Part shown: positions 56,028 through 64,000 of the stretch, one piece after another
Layout: every line of letters begins with the position of its first letter
Numbering within the stretch: position 1 is the stretch's first letter
NCBI RefSeq assembly: GCF_030812595.1
Contig: NZ_JAUSSZ010000011.1
Location: 57,162-121,161, forward strand
Direction: 5' to 3'
Source: Arthrobacter bambusae
GTDB lineage: Bacteria > Actinomycetota > Actinomycetes > Actinomycetales > Micrococcaceae
Length of the DNA: 64,000 nt
Notes under the pieces: model-generated
Databases searched by the model: none
Seen by the model: only the letters and a program-made list of their open reading frames with translations
What the model was told of the DNA's origin: nothing
Translations under genes and position numbers: made by a program

Positions 56028-57625
56028 CAGGAGCGTCGGCCGCCCTGGGCGAAGGAGCCTGCGACGACGGGCAGGTCTCCGGTGTGGTCGCGACGGGCCT
56101 CGGCCGCCGCGAGGATGCGTTTGCGGCAAGCGAACCAGCCGGCAATGAGCATGGGTATCAGGAGCAGTAGGGAAGCGAGGACCCACCGCCCAGTCTCCGA
56201 GAAGCCCATCGTAACGAGGACACAGGCAAGGAAGGCGAGTGTGAGGTATGACGTGAAGGGGGCACCGAAGAGCCGGAACGATGGACGAACGGCCTTGCCC
56301 AGCCGGACCCAGGCCTGAAGCTTGATGTGGCACAAGATGATCGTTGCCCAGCCGCCGATGATCCCGATCGCAGAGACCTCGAGAACAATCTCGAACACTT
56401 TGGACGGCGCCAGGGCATTCAGGCCGACGCCAAGCAGGGTGATCACTGCTGTCAACAGGATGCCGCCATACGGCACCCCCGATTTGCTCATCTTGGCGGT
56501 GAACCGTGGCGCGGAGCCATTGACCGCCATGGACCTCAAAATCCGCCCTGTGGAGTACAGCCCCGCGTTCAGGCTCGACAAAGCCGCCGTCAGCACAACA
56601 AAGTTCATGACCGACGCCGAAACGGCGGCGGCGTGTGGATCCCCAAGATGCGAGAAGAACGTGACGAAGGGCGATTCGCCGGCTTTGTACGCAGTGAACG
56701 GCAAGAGCATGGAGAGCAGGAGCACGGAACCGACGTAGAAGAGCGCGATCCGGAAGACTACCGTGTTGACTGCCTTGGGCATCACCTTTTCCGGGTTGGC
56801 AGTTTCGCCTGCTGCCGTACCGACAAGTTCGATCGCGGCATACGCGAACACGACGCCGCTGATTGCCAGCAAAGGCGCCACCGCCCCCGTCGGAAAGGCT
56901 CCGCCGTTGTCCAGGATCACGCCCAGTCCGGGAGCGCCGATGTCGGTCTTCCCGCCAAAGACGATGAAGCAGACCCCGACGACGAGGAAAGCCACCAGCG
57001 CCGCTACCTTGATCAGCGCGAACCAGAATTCCATCTCTCCGAAGATCTTCACGGAGACGAGGTTGAGGGCCAGGACAATGACGAGGGCGCAAAGTGCGAT
57101 AAGCCATTGTGGGATCGTTTGCAGCGGCTCCCAGAATTGTCCCCAGAATTTGACGTAAAGCGCCACGGCCGTGACATCGACAATCGACGTCATGGCCCAG
57201 TTCAGGAAGTACAACCAGCCAGCCGCGTAGGCAAGCTTCTCGCCGTAGAACTCCCTCGCATAGGACACGAACGAGCCTGAGGATGGCCGGTGGAGGACCA
57301 GTTCGCCGAGGGCCCGCAGAATCAGGAACGCAAAGAAGCCGCAAAGGGCGTAGACCAGGACCAGGGCCGGACCGGAACCATTCAATCGGCCGCCCGCCCC
57401 CATGAAGAGGCCCGTTCCGATTGCGCCCCCGATCGCTATCATCTGGATCTGGCGGGGCTTGAGCGTCTTGTGATAACCAGCATCCTCACGTGAAAAGTCC
57501 TGCGCGGCGGTTGAACGGTCGCCAACAAGCTCCCGGTTGTTTTCCAGCGAATCAGCGGGATCAAGCCCGGCAATCCGGGCCCCCGCGATCGGGCTCGGCG
57601 CAGGCTGGTTCAGTGTGCGTTTCAT
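56027..57625 (-). CDS. Amino acid permease, APC family
   Basis: A protein of 532 residues with twelve predicted helices. The family start is [34 protein letters not shown], with [34 protein letters not shown] next; this is the AAT branch that includes AnsP, LysP and GabP. It imports an amino acid with protons. Coupling to the decarboxylase suggests a basic amino acid or an amino acid/amine exchange, although sequence features also fit AnsP. The first ~55 residues are a non-conserved cytoplasmic tail; an internal start is possible. Confidence 0.87.
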   Translation of the reverse strand: MKRTLNQPAPSPIAGARIAGLDPADSLENNRELVGDRSTAAQDFSREDAGYHKTLKPRQIQMIAIGGAIGTGLFMGAGGRLNGSGPALVLVYALCGFFAFLILRALGELVLHRPSSGSFVSYAREFYGEKLAYAAGWLYFLNWAMTSIVDVTAVALYVKFWGQFWEPLQTIPQWLIALCALVIVLALNLVSVKIFGEMEFWFALIKVAALVAFLVVGVCFIVFGGKTDIGAPGLGVILDNGGAFPTGAVAPLLAISGVVFAYAAIELVGTAAGETANPEKVMPKAVNTVVFRIALFYVGSVLLLSMLLPFTAYKAGESPFVTFFSHLGDPHAAAVSASVMNFVVLTAALSSLNAGLYSTGRILRSMAVNGSAPRFTAKMSKSGVPYGGILLTAVITLLGVGLNALAPSKVFEIVLEVSAIGIIGGWATIILCHIKLQAWVRLGKAVRPSFRLFGAPFTSYLTLAFLACVLVTMGFSETGRWVLASLLLLIPMLIAGWFACRKRILAAAEARRDHTGDLPVVAGSFAQGGRRS

Positions 57626-57896
57626 TCCAGGGGTCTCCTTTGACTCCGGTTCCGCGGGTGCGGCTGCATGCTCCAGGATTTGTCCCCCGGCTCGCGTGGA
57701 ATCACAGCGGCACTGCTGAATCGCCAGAGGGGGGGACGGAAAACAACTCTAGGTTCCGGCGCAAGGGAAGGAACTGTCTGGCCAGCTAAATTCGTCCGAT
57801 CCCCGTTGTGCTTGGATGACAATCCGGTTCCCGCAGAGTGCGAGTAATGTTCAAAGCTGTGAGCGCGGTTAGGCCGCTTAGAGGAAGTGAATACGG

Positions 57897-59513
57897 GTGG
57901 CACCCCTTGAATCTGCCGAGCATGTCAGTGGCGCCATGCTCAGCGACATACTTGAAGACCTTGGCGTCGACAACGGCCAGCTGCTGGTCCCTCCTGGAAG
58001 GGACAATGGCACGGTTCGTGAAACGGTCATCGCGGACGCCGAGGACGAGACTCCAGTCCAACGCGGGAGCTTGGTCCTGCTGATCGGAGTCCGGGGCCGT
58101 GCGGCGTTGCCTAGCGTTCGTAGGCTCATTCCGGACTACCCCGCCGCAGTCGCGGTGAAAGGGAACGAGGAGGAGCTGGACGCCGTCAGGGAAGTGCTGC
58201 TTCCCACCGGAATCGGCCTAATCGCCGTGTCCCCGGCAATGAGCTGGGGCGCGCTGGAGGGCATCGCCAAGAACCGCATCCAGGAGCCTGCATTTTCCAC
58301 CGACGCCTCCACGATCATGCACAGGGATCTTTTTGCGATCGCCCAGACCACCGCGACACTGGCCAACGGCCACGTGGTCATTGAGGATCCGGCAAACCGC
58401 GTCCTGGCGTACTCACCGGCATCCAACGACGTCGATGAACTCCGCAGGCTCTCCATCCTGGCCCGACGCGGGCCGGAGCGTTACCAAAAACTGTTGAAGG
58501 AGTCGGGTGTCTACAAGCACCTGCAAGCGGCCGAAGCTCCCATCCATATGGAAGCCAACCCGACGGAAGGCCTCCGGGAACGGGTGGCGATCGGCATCCA
58601 CGCGGGCAACAGGATCCTGGGGTACATCTGGCTTCAGGAAGGGAAGGAACCTCTCGCTCCCAACACGGACAAGCTCATGGTTGGAGCGGCCCGCCACGCG
58701 GCCATAGAACTGGTCCGGCACCGCAACGAGCAGTCCCAGGCACTACGGCGAGACAGGATCTCCAGCCTTCTGAGCGGCACCGCCCAGATCCACGCCCAGG
58801 CACAGTCTGCAGGTATCGATCCCTCCAAGCCGGCCGTCCTCGTCCTGATTTCCGCCAAAGGCGACGACGAGTCCGCAGCAGGATTGCAACTGCGACGCGG
58901 CGAGCTGGCCAATGTGGCATCGATCCATGCGGCCGCCTACCGTCCAGGTGCCGTGGTGGGAGCCATCGGTCTGGAAATTGCCATGGTTCTTCCCGACCTC
59001 GACCCCATAAAGTCCCCGCCGGCCATCAACCGCCTCATCAACGTCATTGTGAGGGACGCAAGGGTCCACCTCCACTGCCAGGTGCAGGCCGCCGTCGGGC
59101 CCGTCGTCGAACGCCTGGACGCCCTGCACGGCACCCTTGAGCACGTCCGCAGCGTTCTCAAGGTCCTGGAAAGCACACCCTCGATCCATGTGGCGTCCTA
59201 CGCCGACGTGGAAACCACCGTTTTGACGAAGGAATTGCTGGCGCTGCTTGCCTCCAGGAGCGATCTTCGGCATGGCGGCATCACCCTACTGTGCAGCCGG
59301 TACCCGGAATTCGCGACAACGCTGCTGACGTACCTTGAATTCTTCGGGGATGTGAATCGCTGCGCGGAGGAGCTGGCCGTCCACAGGAACACGGTGCACT
59401 ACCGGCTGCGGCGCGCGTGCGAAGTAGCCGGCATCGATCTCTCCTCCGCAGAGCAACGGTTGCTCGCGCATCTTCAGCTCAGGCTGTGGACCCACTCCGA
59501 AGGACGACGCTAA
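57897..59513 (+). CDS. PucR-family transcriptional regulator
   Basis: A protein of 538 residues from GTG 57897, with AGAGGAAG upstream. The N-terminal PucR domain covers residues about 15-140, a GGDEF-like middle region follows, and the C-terminal HTH_30 is LLTYLEFFGDVNRCAEELAVHRNTVHYRLRRACEVAGIDL. Such proteins activate purine, amino acid and amine catabolic genes. It is divergent from the permease-decarboxylase operon across a 271-base gap and four bases ahead of the glutaminase gene, and may control both. Confidence 0.92.
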   Translation: MAPLESAEHVSGAMLSDILEDLGVDNGQLLVPPGRDNGTVRETVIADAEDETPVQRGSLVLLIGVRGRAALPSVRRLIPDYPAAVAVKGNEEELDAVREVLLPTGIGLIAVSPAMSWGALEGIAKNRIQEPAFSTDASTIMHRDLFAIAQTTATLANGHVVIEDPANRVLAYSPASNDVDELRRLSILARRGPERYQKLLKESGVYKHLQAAEAPIHMEANPTEGLRERVAIGIHAGNRILGYIWLQEGKEPLAPNTDKLMVGAARHAAIELVRHRNEQSQALRRDRISSLLSGTAQIHAQAQSAGIDPSKPAVLVLISAKGDDESAAGLQLRRGELANVASIHAAAYRPGAVVGAIGLEIAMVLPDLDPIKSPPAINRLINVIVRDARVHLHCQVQAAVGPVVERLDALHGTLEHVRSVLKVLESTPSIHVASYADVETTVLTKELLALLASRSDLRHGGITLLCSRYPEFATTLLTYLEFFGDVNRCAEELAVHRNTVHYRLRRACEVAGIDLSSAEQRLLAHLQLRLWTHSEGRR

Positions 59514-59517
59514 GAAC

Positions 59518-60429
59518 ATGGACCTCCAGAATCTCCTCGACGACATTGTCGGCACGGTTCGGCCTTTGCTCGGCCAAGGGGCGCCCGCGGACTACATCCC
59601 GAGCCTCGCCGCCGTGGATACCAAGCAATTCGGCATTTCGGTGGCCACCGCCAACGGCGATGTGGTCTCCTCCGGCGACGCTGACGTGCCTTTCTCCATT
59701 CAGAGCATTTCCAAGGTCTATGCCCTCGCGTTGGTGCTGGCCCGGGACGGCGACCACATCTGGAAGCGGGTGTTCCGGGAACCCTCCGGAAACCCGTTCA
59801 ATTCCCTCGTGCAGCTCGAACACGAAGACGGAATTCCGCGCAATCCCTTCATTAACGCCGGGGCCCTGGTTGTCACGGACAGGTTGCTCAGCATTGCGGG
59901 CAGCTCGCCCTCTCCCGTCCGGGAATTGCTTCGGCAGGAAAGCGGTAACCCCTCCCTCGACACCGACCCCGAGGTGGCCGCGTCCGAGGCAGCGAACAGT
60001 CACCGCAACGCCTCGCTGGCACACTTCCTGGCCAGCTACGGAAACCTCGAAAACCCCGTGGACTCGGTCCTTGAGGCCTACATCAACCAGTGCGCACTCG
60101 AAATGAGCTGCACAGATCTGGCCCTTGCGAGCAGGTTCCTGGCCAACAACGGGCTGCGCGCGGACGGGACGGCCTTGCTCTCCCCATCACAGACCAAGAG
60201 GATCAATGCAGTCATGCTCACGTGCGGCACCTACGACGCGGCAGGCGAATTCGCCTACCGCGTGGGAATCCCGGGCAAGAGCGGCGTGGGCGGCGGAATC
60301 GTGGCCGTGGTGCCGGGCAACTGCACGGTGTGCGTGTGGAGCCCGGGCTTGGGACGATCGGGGAATTCGCTGGCCGGCGTTGCCGCGCTGGATGAGTTCA
60401 CCACCCGGACGGGCTGGTCGATCTTCTGA
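59518..60429 (+). CDS. glsA: Glutaminase A
   Basis: A protein of 303 residues of the serine-dependent glutaminase family. It has the catalytic SxxK (FSIQSISKVYALALVL), the conserved NPFNSLVQLEHEDGIPRNPFINAGALVV, and later GIPGKSGVGGGIVAVVPG. It converts glutamine to glutamate and ammonia. It follows the PucR gene after four bases and is probably in the same transcript. Confidence 0.95.
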   Translation: MDLQNLLDDIVGTVRPLLGQGAPADYIPSLAAVDTKQFGISVATANGDVVSSGDADVPFSIQSISKVYALALVLARDGDHIWKRVFREPSGNPFNSLVQLEHEDGIPRNPFINAGALVVTDRLLSIAGSSPSPVRELLRQESGNPSLDTDPEVAASEAANSHRNASLAHFLASYGNLENPVDSVLEAYINQCALEMSCTDLALASRFLANNGLRADGTALLSPSQTKRINAVMLTCGTYDAAGEFAYRVGIPGKSGVGGGIVAVVPGNCTVCVWSPGLGRSGNSLAGVAALDEFTTRTGWSIF

Positions 60430-60456
60430 CCGGGCCGGTCGTTCAACCAAGGCCAG

Positions 60457-61221
60457 TTAGCCGCGCCCCACGAACGGCATCCCCGCCGCGGTCACCACCA
60501 CTGAACCAACATTTGCCGACGACGGCATGTCGGCCATCATGAGCACCGCGCGGGCGGCGTCCTCCACCGGGAACATCGGCTCCACCCGGCGGGTCCCATC
60601 GGCCTGGAGCGCACCCGAGCCCACGCCGATGGTGTCCATGATCTCGGTACGCGTGTTGCCGATATCGATCTGCCCGCAGCTGATGCCATAGGCACGTCCG
60701 TCCAGTTCAATGCTCTTGGTCAGGCCGCTCATGGCGTGCTTGCTCACCGTGTACGCGACGGACAATGGCCGCGGCGAATGCGCGGAAATAGAGCCGTTGT
60801 TGATGATGCGGCCGCCTTGCGGCTCCTGCGCTTTCATGGTCCGCACAGCCTCGGCGGCACACAGCATGGATCCGGTGACGTTGACCGCCAGGGTCGCCTC
60901 CCAGTCAGCGACGCTGATCTCGTCCACTCCGCCACTGGGACCGAAGATGCCCGCGTTGTTGAAGAGGACGTCCACCCTCCCCCAGCGTTGGCGGGCGGCG
61001 GCGAAAAGGCGCGCGACGTCGTCGGGCGCAGTCACGTCGCACGGCACCACCAGCGCTTCCGGGTGGCCGTCAGCCGTCTCGAGAAGCTGCGCTTCCCGTC
61101 GCCCCGCGAGGGCAACGTTGTAGCCTTCCGCGAGGAAAAGCCGGGCGACCGCCCGCCCGATCCCGGACCCCGCCCCGGTCACGACGGCGACGCGGGGCTG
61201 GGTGGGGATGGTTTCGCTCAC
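60457..61221 (-). CDS. Short-chain dehydrogenase/reductase
   Basis: A protein of 254 residues with the NAD(P) motif VVTGAGSGIGRAVARLFL, NNAGIFGP, the catalytic serine in NNGSISAHSPRP, and the YxxxK pair in AYTVSKHAMSGL. The arginine after the second strand (ALAGRR) suggests NADP use, which is uncertain. It is the third gene of the NCS1 permease operon, 18 bases after the racemase gene. Substrate unknown. Confidence 0.9.
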   Translation of the reverse strand: MSETIPTQPRVAVVTGAGSGIGRAVARLFLAEGYNVALAGRREAQLLETADGHPEALVVPCDVTAPDDVARLFAAARQRWGRVDVLFNNAGIFGPSGGVDEISVADWEATLAVNVTGSMLCAAEAVRTMKAQEPQGGRIINNGSISAHSPRPLSVAYTVSKHAMSGLTKSIELDGRAYGISCGQIDIGNTRTEIMDTIGVGSGALQADGTRRVEPMFPVEDAARAVLMMADMPSSANVGSVVVTAAGMPFVGRG

Positions 61222-61239
61222 TCGGTTCTCCTGCTTTGT

Positions 61240-61992
61240 CTAACCTGCGGCGGGCGCCGTGGCGGTGTCGGTTACAGTCAACGGCCAGCCTATGACGGTC
61301 TTGGGGCGCGGTGTGGCGTAAGTCCGGACCTTGGACGTGGACAGTCCGAGACGGACAAGCGACTCGGCGACGGTCACTGCCGCGGCCACTCCGTCCACTA
61401 CCGGAACTCCGCAGCGCTGGCGGATCTGTTCGTCGAGGCCCGCCATCCCGCCGCAGCCGAGGACAATGACTTCGGCTTTGTCGTCCCGCACGGCGCGTTC
61501 GGCCTGCTCGACAATTGCTTTGACTGCCCGGTCCGGGTATTCCTCCAGCTCCAGCACGGCCATGCCGCTCGCACGGACGGAGGCGCAACGGTCGTCAAGC
61601 CCGGCAAGTTTGAGGCGGTCCTCGATCAGCGGGACCGCGCGGTCCAGGGTGGTGACCACGGAGTATTTGTGGCCGAGGAACATCGCCGTGCTGGCCGCGG
61701 CCTCGGTGATGTCCACCACCGGCACGTCGAGGAGCTCCTGGAGTCCCTCGCGGCCGTGCTCGCCATAGCCGGCCTGGATGACAGCGTCGAACGGTTCGGG
61801 GTAGTTGACCACGCGGTCCATCACCGCGATGGCCGCGAGGTAGCTTTCAAAGTTCCCTTCGCAGGAGTCCGCGCCGAAGCGCGGGGTGATGCCGATGATC
61901 TCGGTACCGGGAGCCGCGACACTTCGTGCCTGGGCTGCGATGGAGTCGGTCATGGATTGGGTGGTGTTGACGTTTGCGACGAGGATGCGCAT
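61240..61992 (-). CDS. Aspartate/glutamate/hydantoin racemase family protein
   Basis: A protein of 250 residues beginning MRILVANVNTTQSMTDSIAAQA. It has the HyuE/DcsC-type features: NVNTT, the second cysteine in VIVLGCGGMAGLDEQI, and GVPVVDGVAAAVTVAESL. The first catalytic cysteine region is less clear, SCEGNFESYLAA or AGYGEHG. Hydantoin racemases interconvert D- and L-5-substituted hydantoins. The upstream NCS1 permease supports this, but no hydantoinase gene is present, so an allantoin-type or other substrate remains open. Confidence 0.82.
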   Translation of the reverse strand: MRILVANVNTTQSMTDSIAAQARSVAAPGTEIIGITPRFGADSCEGNFESYLAAIAVMDRVVNYPEPFDAVIQAGYGEHGREGLQELLDVPVVDITEAAASTAMFLGHKYSVVTTLDRAVPLIEDRLKLAGLDDRCASVRASGMAVLELEEYPDRAVKAIVEQAERAVRDDKAEVIVLGCGGMAGLDEQIRQRCGVPVVDGVAAAVTVAESLVRLGLSTSKVRTYATPRPKTVIGWPLTVTDTATAPAAG

Positions 61993-62007
61993 GGGTTCCT
62001 CCTGGCT

Positions 62008-63576
62008 CTAGTGGTTGCTGACGACGGCGATCGGCTCGCCGGAGACGTCGGTATGCTGTTGCTTCCTGTCTGCGAACAGGTAGTAGCACAACGCCCCGAT
62101 GCCCGCGCCGAAGAACCAAGCGAACGGCGCCACTTCTTCCAGTGCCGGGATGAACGCGATAAGGACGGCGACGACGGCGGCCGGAACCATTGCGGCGACC
62201 GCCCGGGGGTTGACGCCGCGCTTGTAGAAGTAGGTACCCGAAGGATGGTCCGTGTACAGGTCGAGGACGTTGACCTTACCGCGGCGAACGAGCCAGTAGT
62301 CGGCCATGACGACGCCGAACAGCGGGCCGAGCAGCGCACCGAGTCCGCCCAGGAAGTACACGATCACCAAGGGGTTGTTGTAGAGGTTCCACGGCAGGAT
62401 GATCAGGCCGATGGTGCCGCTCACCCAGGCCGCCTTGCGGAAGTTCAGGTGCTTGGGGAAGAGGTTGGTCAACGCGTAGACCGGTGCCACGAAGTTCGCC
62501 ATGAGGTTCACCGCGATGGTCAGGATCAGCAGGGCGAGGCAGGCCAGGACGAGGAAGAGCGTGTTGGGGATGCTCTGCACGATATCCGAGGGGCTTTCGA
62601 TGATCCTGCCGTTGATCTTGTACTGGCCGCCGGCCATGATGACCACGATCGAGCCGAACAGGAGCATGTTGATGGGGATGCCCCAGAAATTACCACGCAC
62701 AATCGACTTCTTGGACACCGAGGAACGGGTGAAGTCACAGAAGTTCAGGACGAAGGTTCCGTAGATGGAGACCCAGAGGGCGCCGCCGGCAAAGATCGTG
62801 CGCCACATTTCCCCTCCTTCGAGGCCCTTGATGCCGGACCATTGGATGGCGCCCCCGGCCTCCACGAAAACCCAGATGGCGATGGCAAGCATCGTGGCGA
62901 GAATGATGGGTCCCGCGAAGGCCTCGTACTTGCGGATCATCTCCATGCCGAAGCTGACGATGATCAGCTGGACGATCCAGAGCGACACGAAGGCGATCCA
63001 GCCAAGGGTGGACAGGCCCAGGATCGAGTTGGCGTCCATGTCCTTGAGTCCAGGGAACATGGCGACAAGCATGACCCGGAGCACCACGGAGGCAAGGTAT
63101 GTCTGGATTCCGAACCAGGCGATAGCCACCGCGCCACGGACCAGGCTGGCCAGTTGTGCGCCGCGGATGCCAAAGCTGATCCGGCTCATCACAGGGAAAG
63201 GGACACCCGTCTTCTGGCCCATGAATCCGGAGAAGGTCAGGAGGGTGAACAGCAAGACCGCGCCGATGCCCAGGGCGACGAGGATCTGCCACCCACCCAG
63301 GCCAAGCGAAAAGAGGCCGATGGCGAAGGCATAGTTGCCAAGGCTGTGGACGTCGTTGGCCCAGAGGGTGAAGATGCTGTAGCTGGTCCAGCGTCTACCT
63401 TCTTTTTTCGTGGGGGCAAGGTCGAGGTTATAGAGGCTGGGGCTAATGGTGCGGCCCGCGGCGACGGACGCTACATCGCACAGGGTTTCAGTTCCTACTG
63501 ACGGATGGGCCGAGCTGCCTGGCAGTATGGTCTGCTCCGGAGCCGTCGTGACGCCGACCGGGGGAGTCGATTGCAT
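62008..63576 (-). CDS. NCS1-family nucleobase/hydantoin symporter
   Basis: A protein of 522 residues from ATG 63576, with GGAGA upstream. The long polar N-terminus is followed by about twelve helices of the LeuT-fold NCS1 family: NLDLAPTKKEGRRW, TLWANDVHSLGNYAFAIGLF, FPVMSRISFGIRGA, the conserved WFGIQTYLA, and DYWLVRRGKVNVLDLY near the C-terminus. Relatives carry uracil, allantoin, cytosine or benzylhydantoin (Mhp1). It leads the operon with the racemase and SDR genes. Confidence 0.92.
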   Translation of the reverse strand: MQSTPPVGVTTAPEQTILPGSSAHPSVGTETLCDVASVAAGRTISPSLYNLDLAPTKKEGRRWTSYSIFTLWANDVHSLGNYAFAIGLFSLGLGGWQILVALGIGAVLLFTLLTFSGFMGQKTGVPFPVMSRISFGIRGAQLASLVRGAVAIAWFGIQTYLASVVLRVMLVAMFPGLKDMDANSILGLSTLGWIAFVSLWIVQLIIVSFGMEMIRKYEAFAGPIILATMLAIAIWVFVEAGGAIQWSGIKGLEGGEMWRTIFAGGALWVSIYGTFVLNFCDFTRSSVSKKSIVRGNFWGIPINMLLFGSIVVIMAGGQYKINGRIIESPSDIVQSIPNTLFLVLACLALLILTIAVNLMANFVAPVYALTNLFPKHLNFRKAAWVSGTIGLIILPWNLYNNPLVIVYFLGGLGALLGPLFGVVMADYWLVRRGKVNVLDLYTDHPSGTYFYKRGVNPRAVAAMVPAAVVAVLIAFIPALEEVAPFAWFFGAGIGALCYYLFADRKQQHTDVSGEPIAVVSNH

Positions 63577-63643
63577 CGGGGATCTCCACTTCTTTGTGGT
63601 GCTGCAACTAGGTTTCCGGGACGCTGTGAGAGGAATCAAGGTT

Positions 63644-63658
63644 TTTCGCATCGTGGAA
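63644..63658. promoter_or_regulatory. Shared palindromic motif, site 2 (NCS1 operon)
   Basis: TTTCGCATCGTGGAA, identical to the dctA site at 12 of 15 positions and similarly palindromic. It lies 68 bases upstream of the permease start. Confidence 0.55.
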
Positions 63659-63661
63659 TCT

Positions 63662-63684
63662 AGTTATTGAATAGTGAAATAACT
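63662..63684. promoter_or_regulatory. Inverted repeat in the permease-aceE divergent region
   Basis: Perfect 7-base arms AGTTATT (63662-63668) and AATAACT (63678-63684) around GAATAGTGA. It adjoins shared site 2 and is AT-rich against the background, so an operator or promoter element is plausible. No gene is seen in the rest of the 343 bases between the permease and aceE. Confidence 0.5.
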
Positions 63685-63790
63685 TTATGAGCTAGGTCAC
63701 CTTTGGTCAAGGGCTGCACTCCCCGCGGCGGTCACAAACGGCCGCGCGGGGGCTGCGGGCCCTGTAGCCGCCGGCCTTCGCCGGGCGAGA

Positions 63791-63852
63791 TTGACGCTTC
63801 GCAAACGCCTAGCTAATCTCGAAAGACAGAATTTAATTCTCACAATACGAAA
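63791..63852 (+). promoter_or_regulatory. aceE promoter with shared palindromic motif, site 3
   Basis: TTGACG (63791-63796) and TAATCT (63814-63819) with a 17-base spacer form a good sigma-70-like promoter. About ten bases after the expected start of transcription lies site 3 (TCTCACAATACGAAA, 63838-63852), matching the dctA site at 11 of 15 core positions and 18 of 23 overall. Its downstream position suggests repression. Confidence 0.65.
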
Positions 63853-63919
63853 TTTCCACACACGTTTCAGCGCGCACTACAGTGCAAGCGCCCAGACATT
63901 CAATGAAGAGAGGTTGGAC

Positions 63920-64000
63920 GTGGCTGCAGGAGAAGAGACCTCACACATCCTTAGCGGGTTGACTTCCCAGCTGCCTGATCGTGATCCGGAAGAGACTGCC
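63920..64000 (+). CDS. aceE: Pyruvate dehydrogenase E1 component, N-terminal fragment
   Basis: Only the first 27 codons are in the window, from GTG 63920 with AGAGAGG upstream. The residues AAGEETSHILSGLTSQLPDR, then DPEETA, match the N-terminus of the homodimeric E1 of actinobacterial pyruvate dehydrogenase. That protein is about 900 residues and decarboxylates pyruvate with thiamine diphosphate. The gene continues past the window end. Confidence 0.85.
   Translation, partial: MAAGEETSHILSGLTSQLPDRDPEETA

Noticed and set aside
56027..57344. N-terminal extension of the decarboxylase frame up to 57344
   Set aside because: This part lies inside the permease gene in another frame; the supported start is ATG 56027, coupled to the permease stop.
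60736..63501. Open frame of 921 codons on the plus strand over the SDR, racemase and NCS1 genes
   Set aside because: It is antisense to three clear genes; its His/Asp-rich composition is typical of the reverse frame of GC-rich membrane-protein genes, and no domain is recognisable.

Overview
The window looks like chromosome of a high-GC actinobacterium of the Micrococcaceae, Arthrobacter or Pseudarthrobacter type. The reasons are the very high GC with G/C third positions, frequent GTG/TTG starts and ATGA/GTGA overlaps, and two blocks whose gene order matches the Mycobacterium tuberculosis Rv3649-Rv3683 backbone. The species assignment is inference; no rRNA is present.

Layout: 1-6.7 kb holds the 3' end of a DUF1998 helicase and a convergent seven-gene Flp/Tad pilus and Ssd operon (Rv3654c-Rv3660c type). 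6.8-15.0 kb holds a PolA-like exonuclease/polymerase, a CHAD protein, a YegP-like protein, NUDIX, Nth, a membrane protein and Acs. 15.1-29.6 kb is a galactoside island. Module one is a solute-binding protein, two permeases, a GH42 beta-galactosidase and a DeoR regulator. Module two is LacI and an oxidoreductase divergent from two permeases, a solute-binding protein and a GH36 alpha-galactosidase, with an operator-like palindrome over the divergent promoter. The island sits between acs and marP, genes that lie close together in M. tuberculosis. 29.7-37.4 kb returns to the backbone: AroQ, MarP, Crp, NUDIX, RidA, DUF4177, a class A PBP and a metallophosphoesterase.

37.7-43.5 kb holds a heterodimeric ABC exporter, tRNA-Pro(CGG), and the most unusual locus of the window. 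That locus is a tiny Sec-exported precursor ending in three copies of IGNWPDPM, divergent from a HTH plus TPR regulator. The arrangement resembles RRNPP peptide-pheromone systems, which are best known from Firmicutes. 43.5-49.1 kb holds PurC, PurD, a molybdopterin oxidoreductase, an asparaginase and a sterol-carrier-like protein.

49.2-63.6 kb is a second catabolic region for acids and nitrogen compounds. It has a TcuA-like flavoprotein with a GntR regulator, a DctA symporter, a long PLP decarboxylase with an APC permease, a PucR regulator with a glutaminase, and an NCS1 permease with a hydantoin-racemase-like protein and an SDR. The window ends in the first 27 codons of aceE. A shared palindromic motif precedes dctA, the NCS1 operon and aceE.

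A dispersed intergenic repeat family (four copies at 29.6, 30.2, 37.4 and 45.8 kb), several minisatellites and strong bidirectional terminators are also visible. No CRISPR array, transposase, integrase or rRNA was seen.
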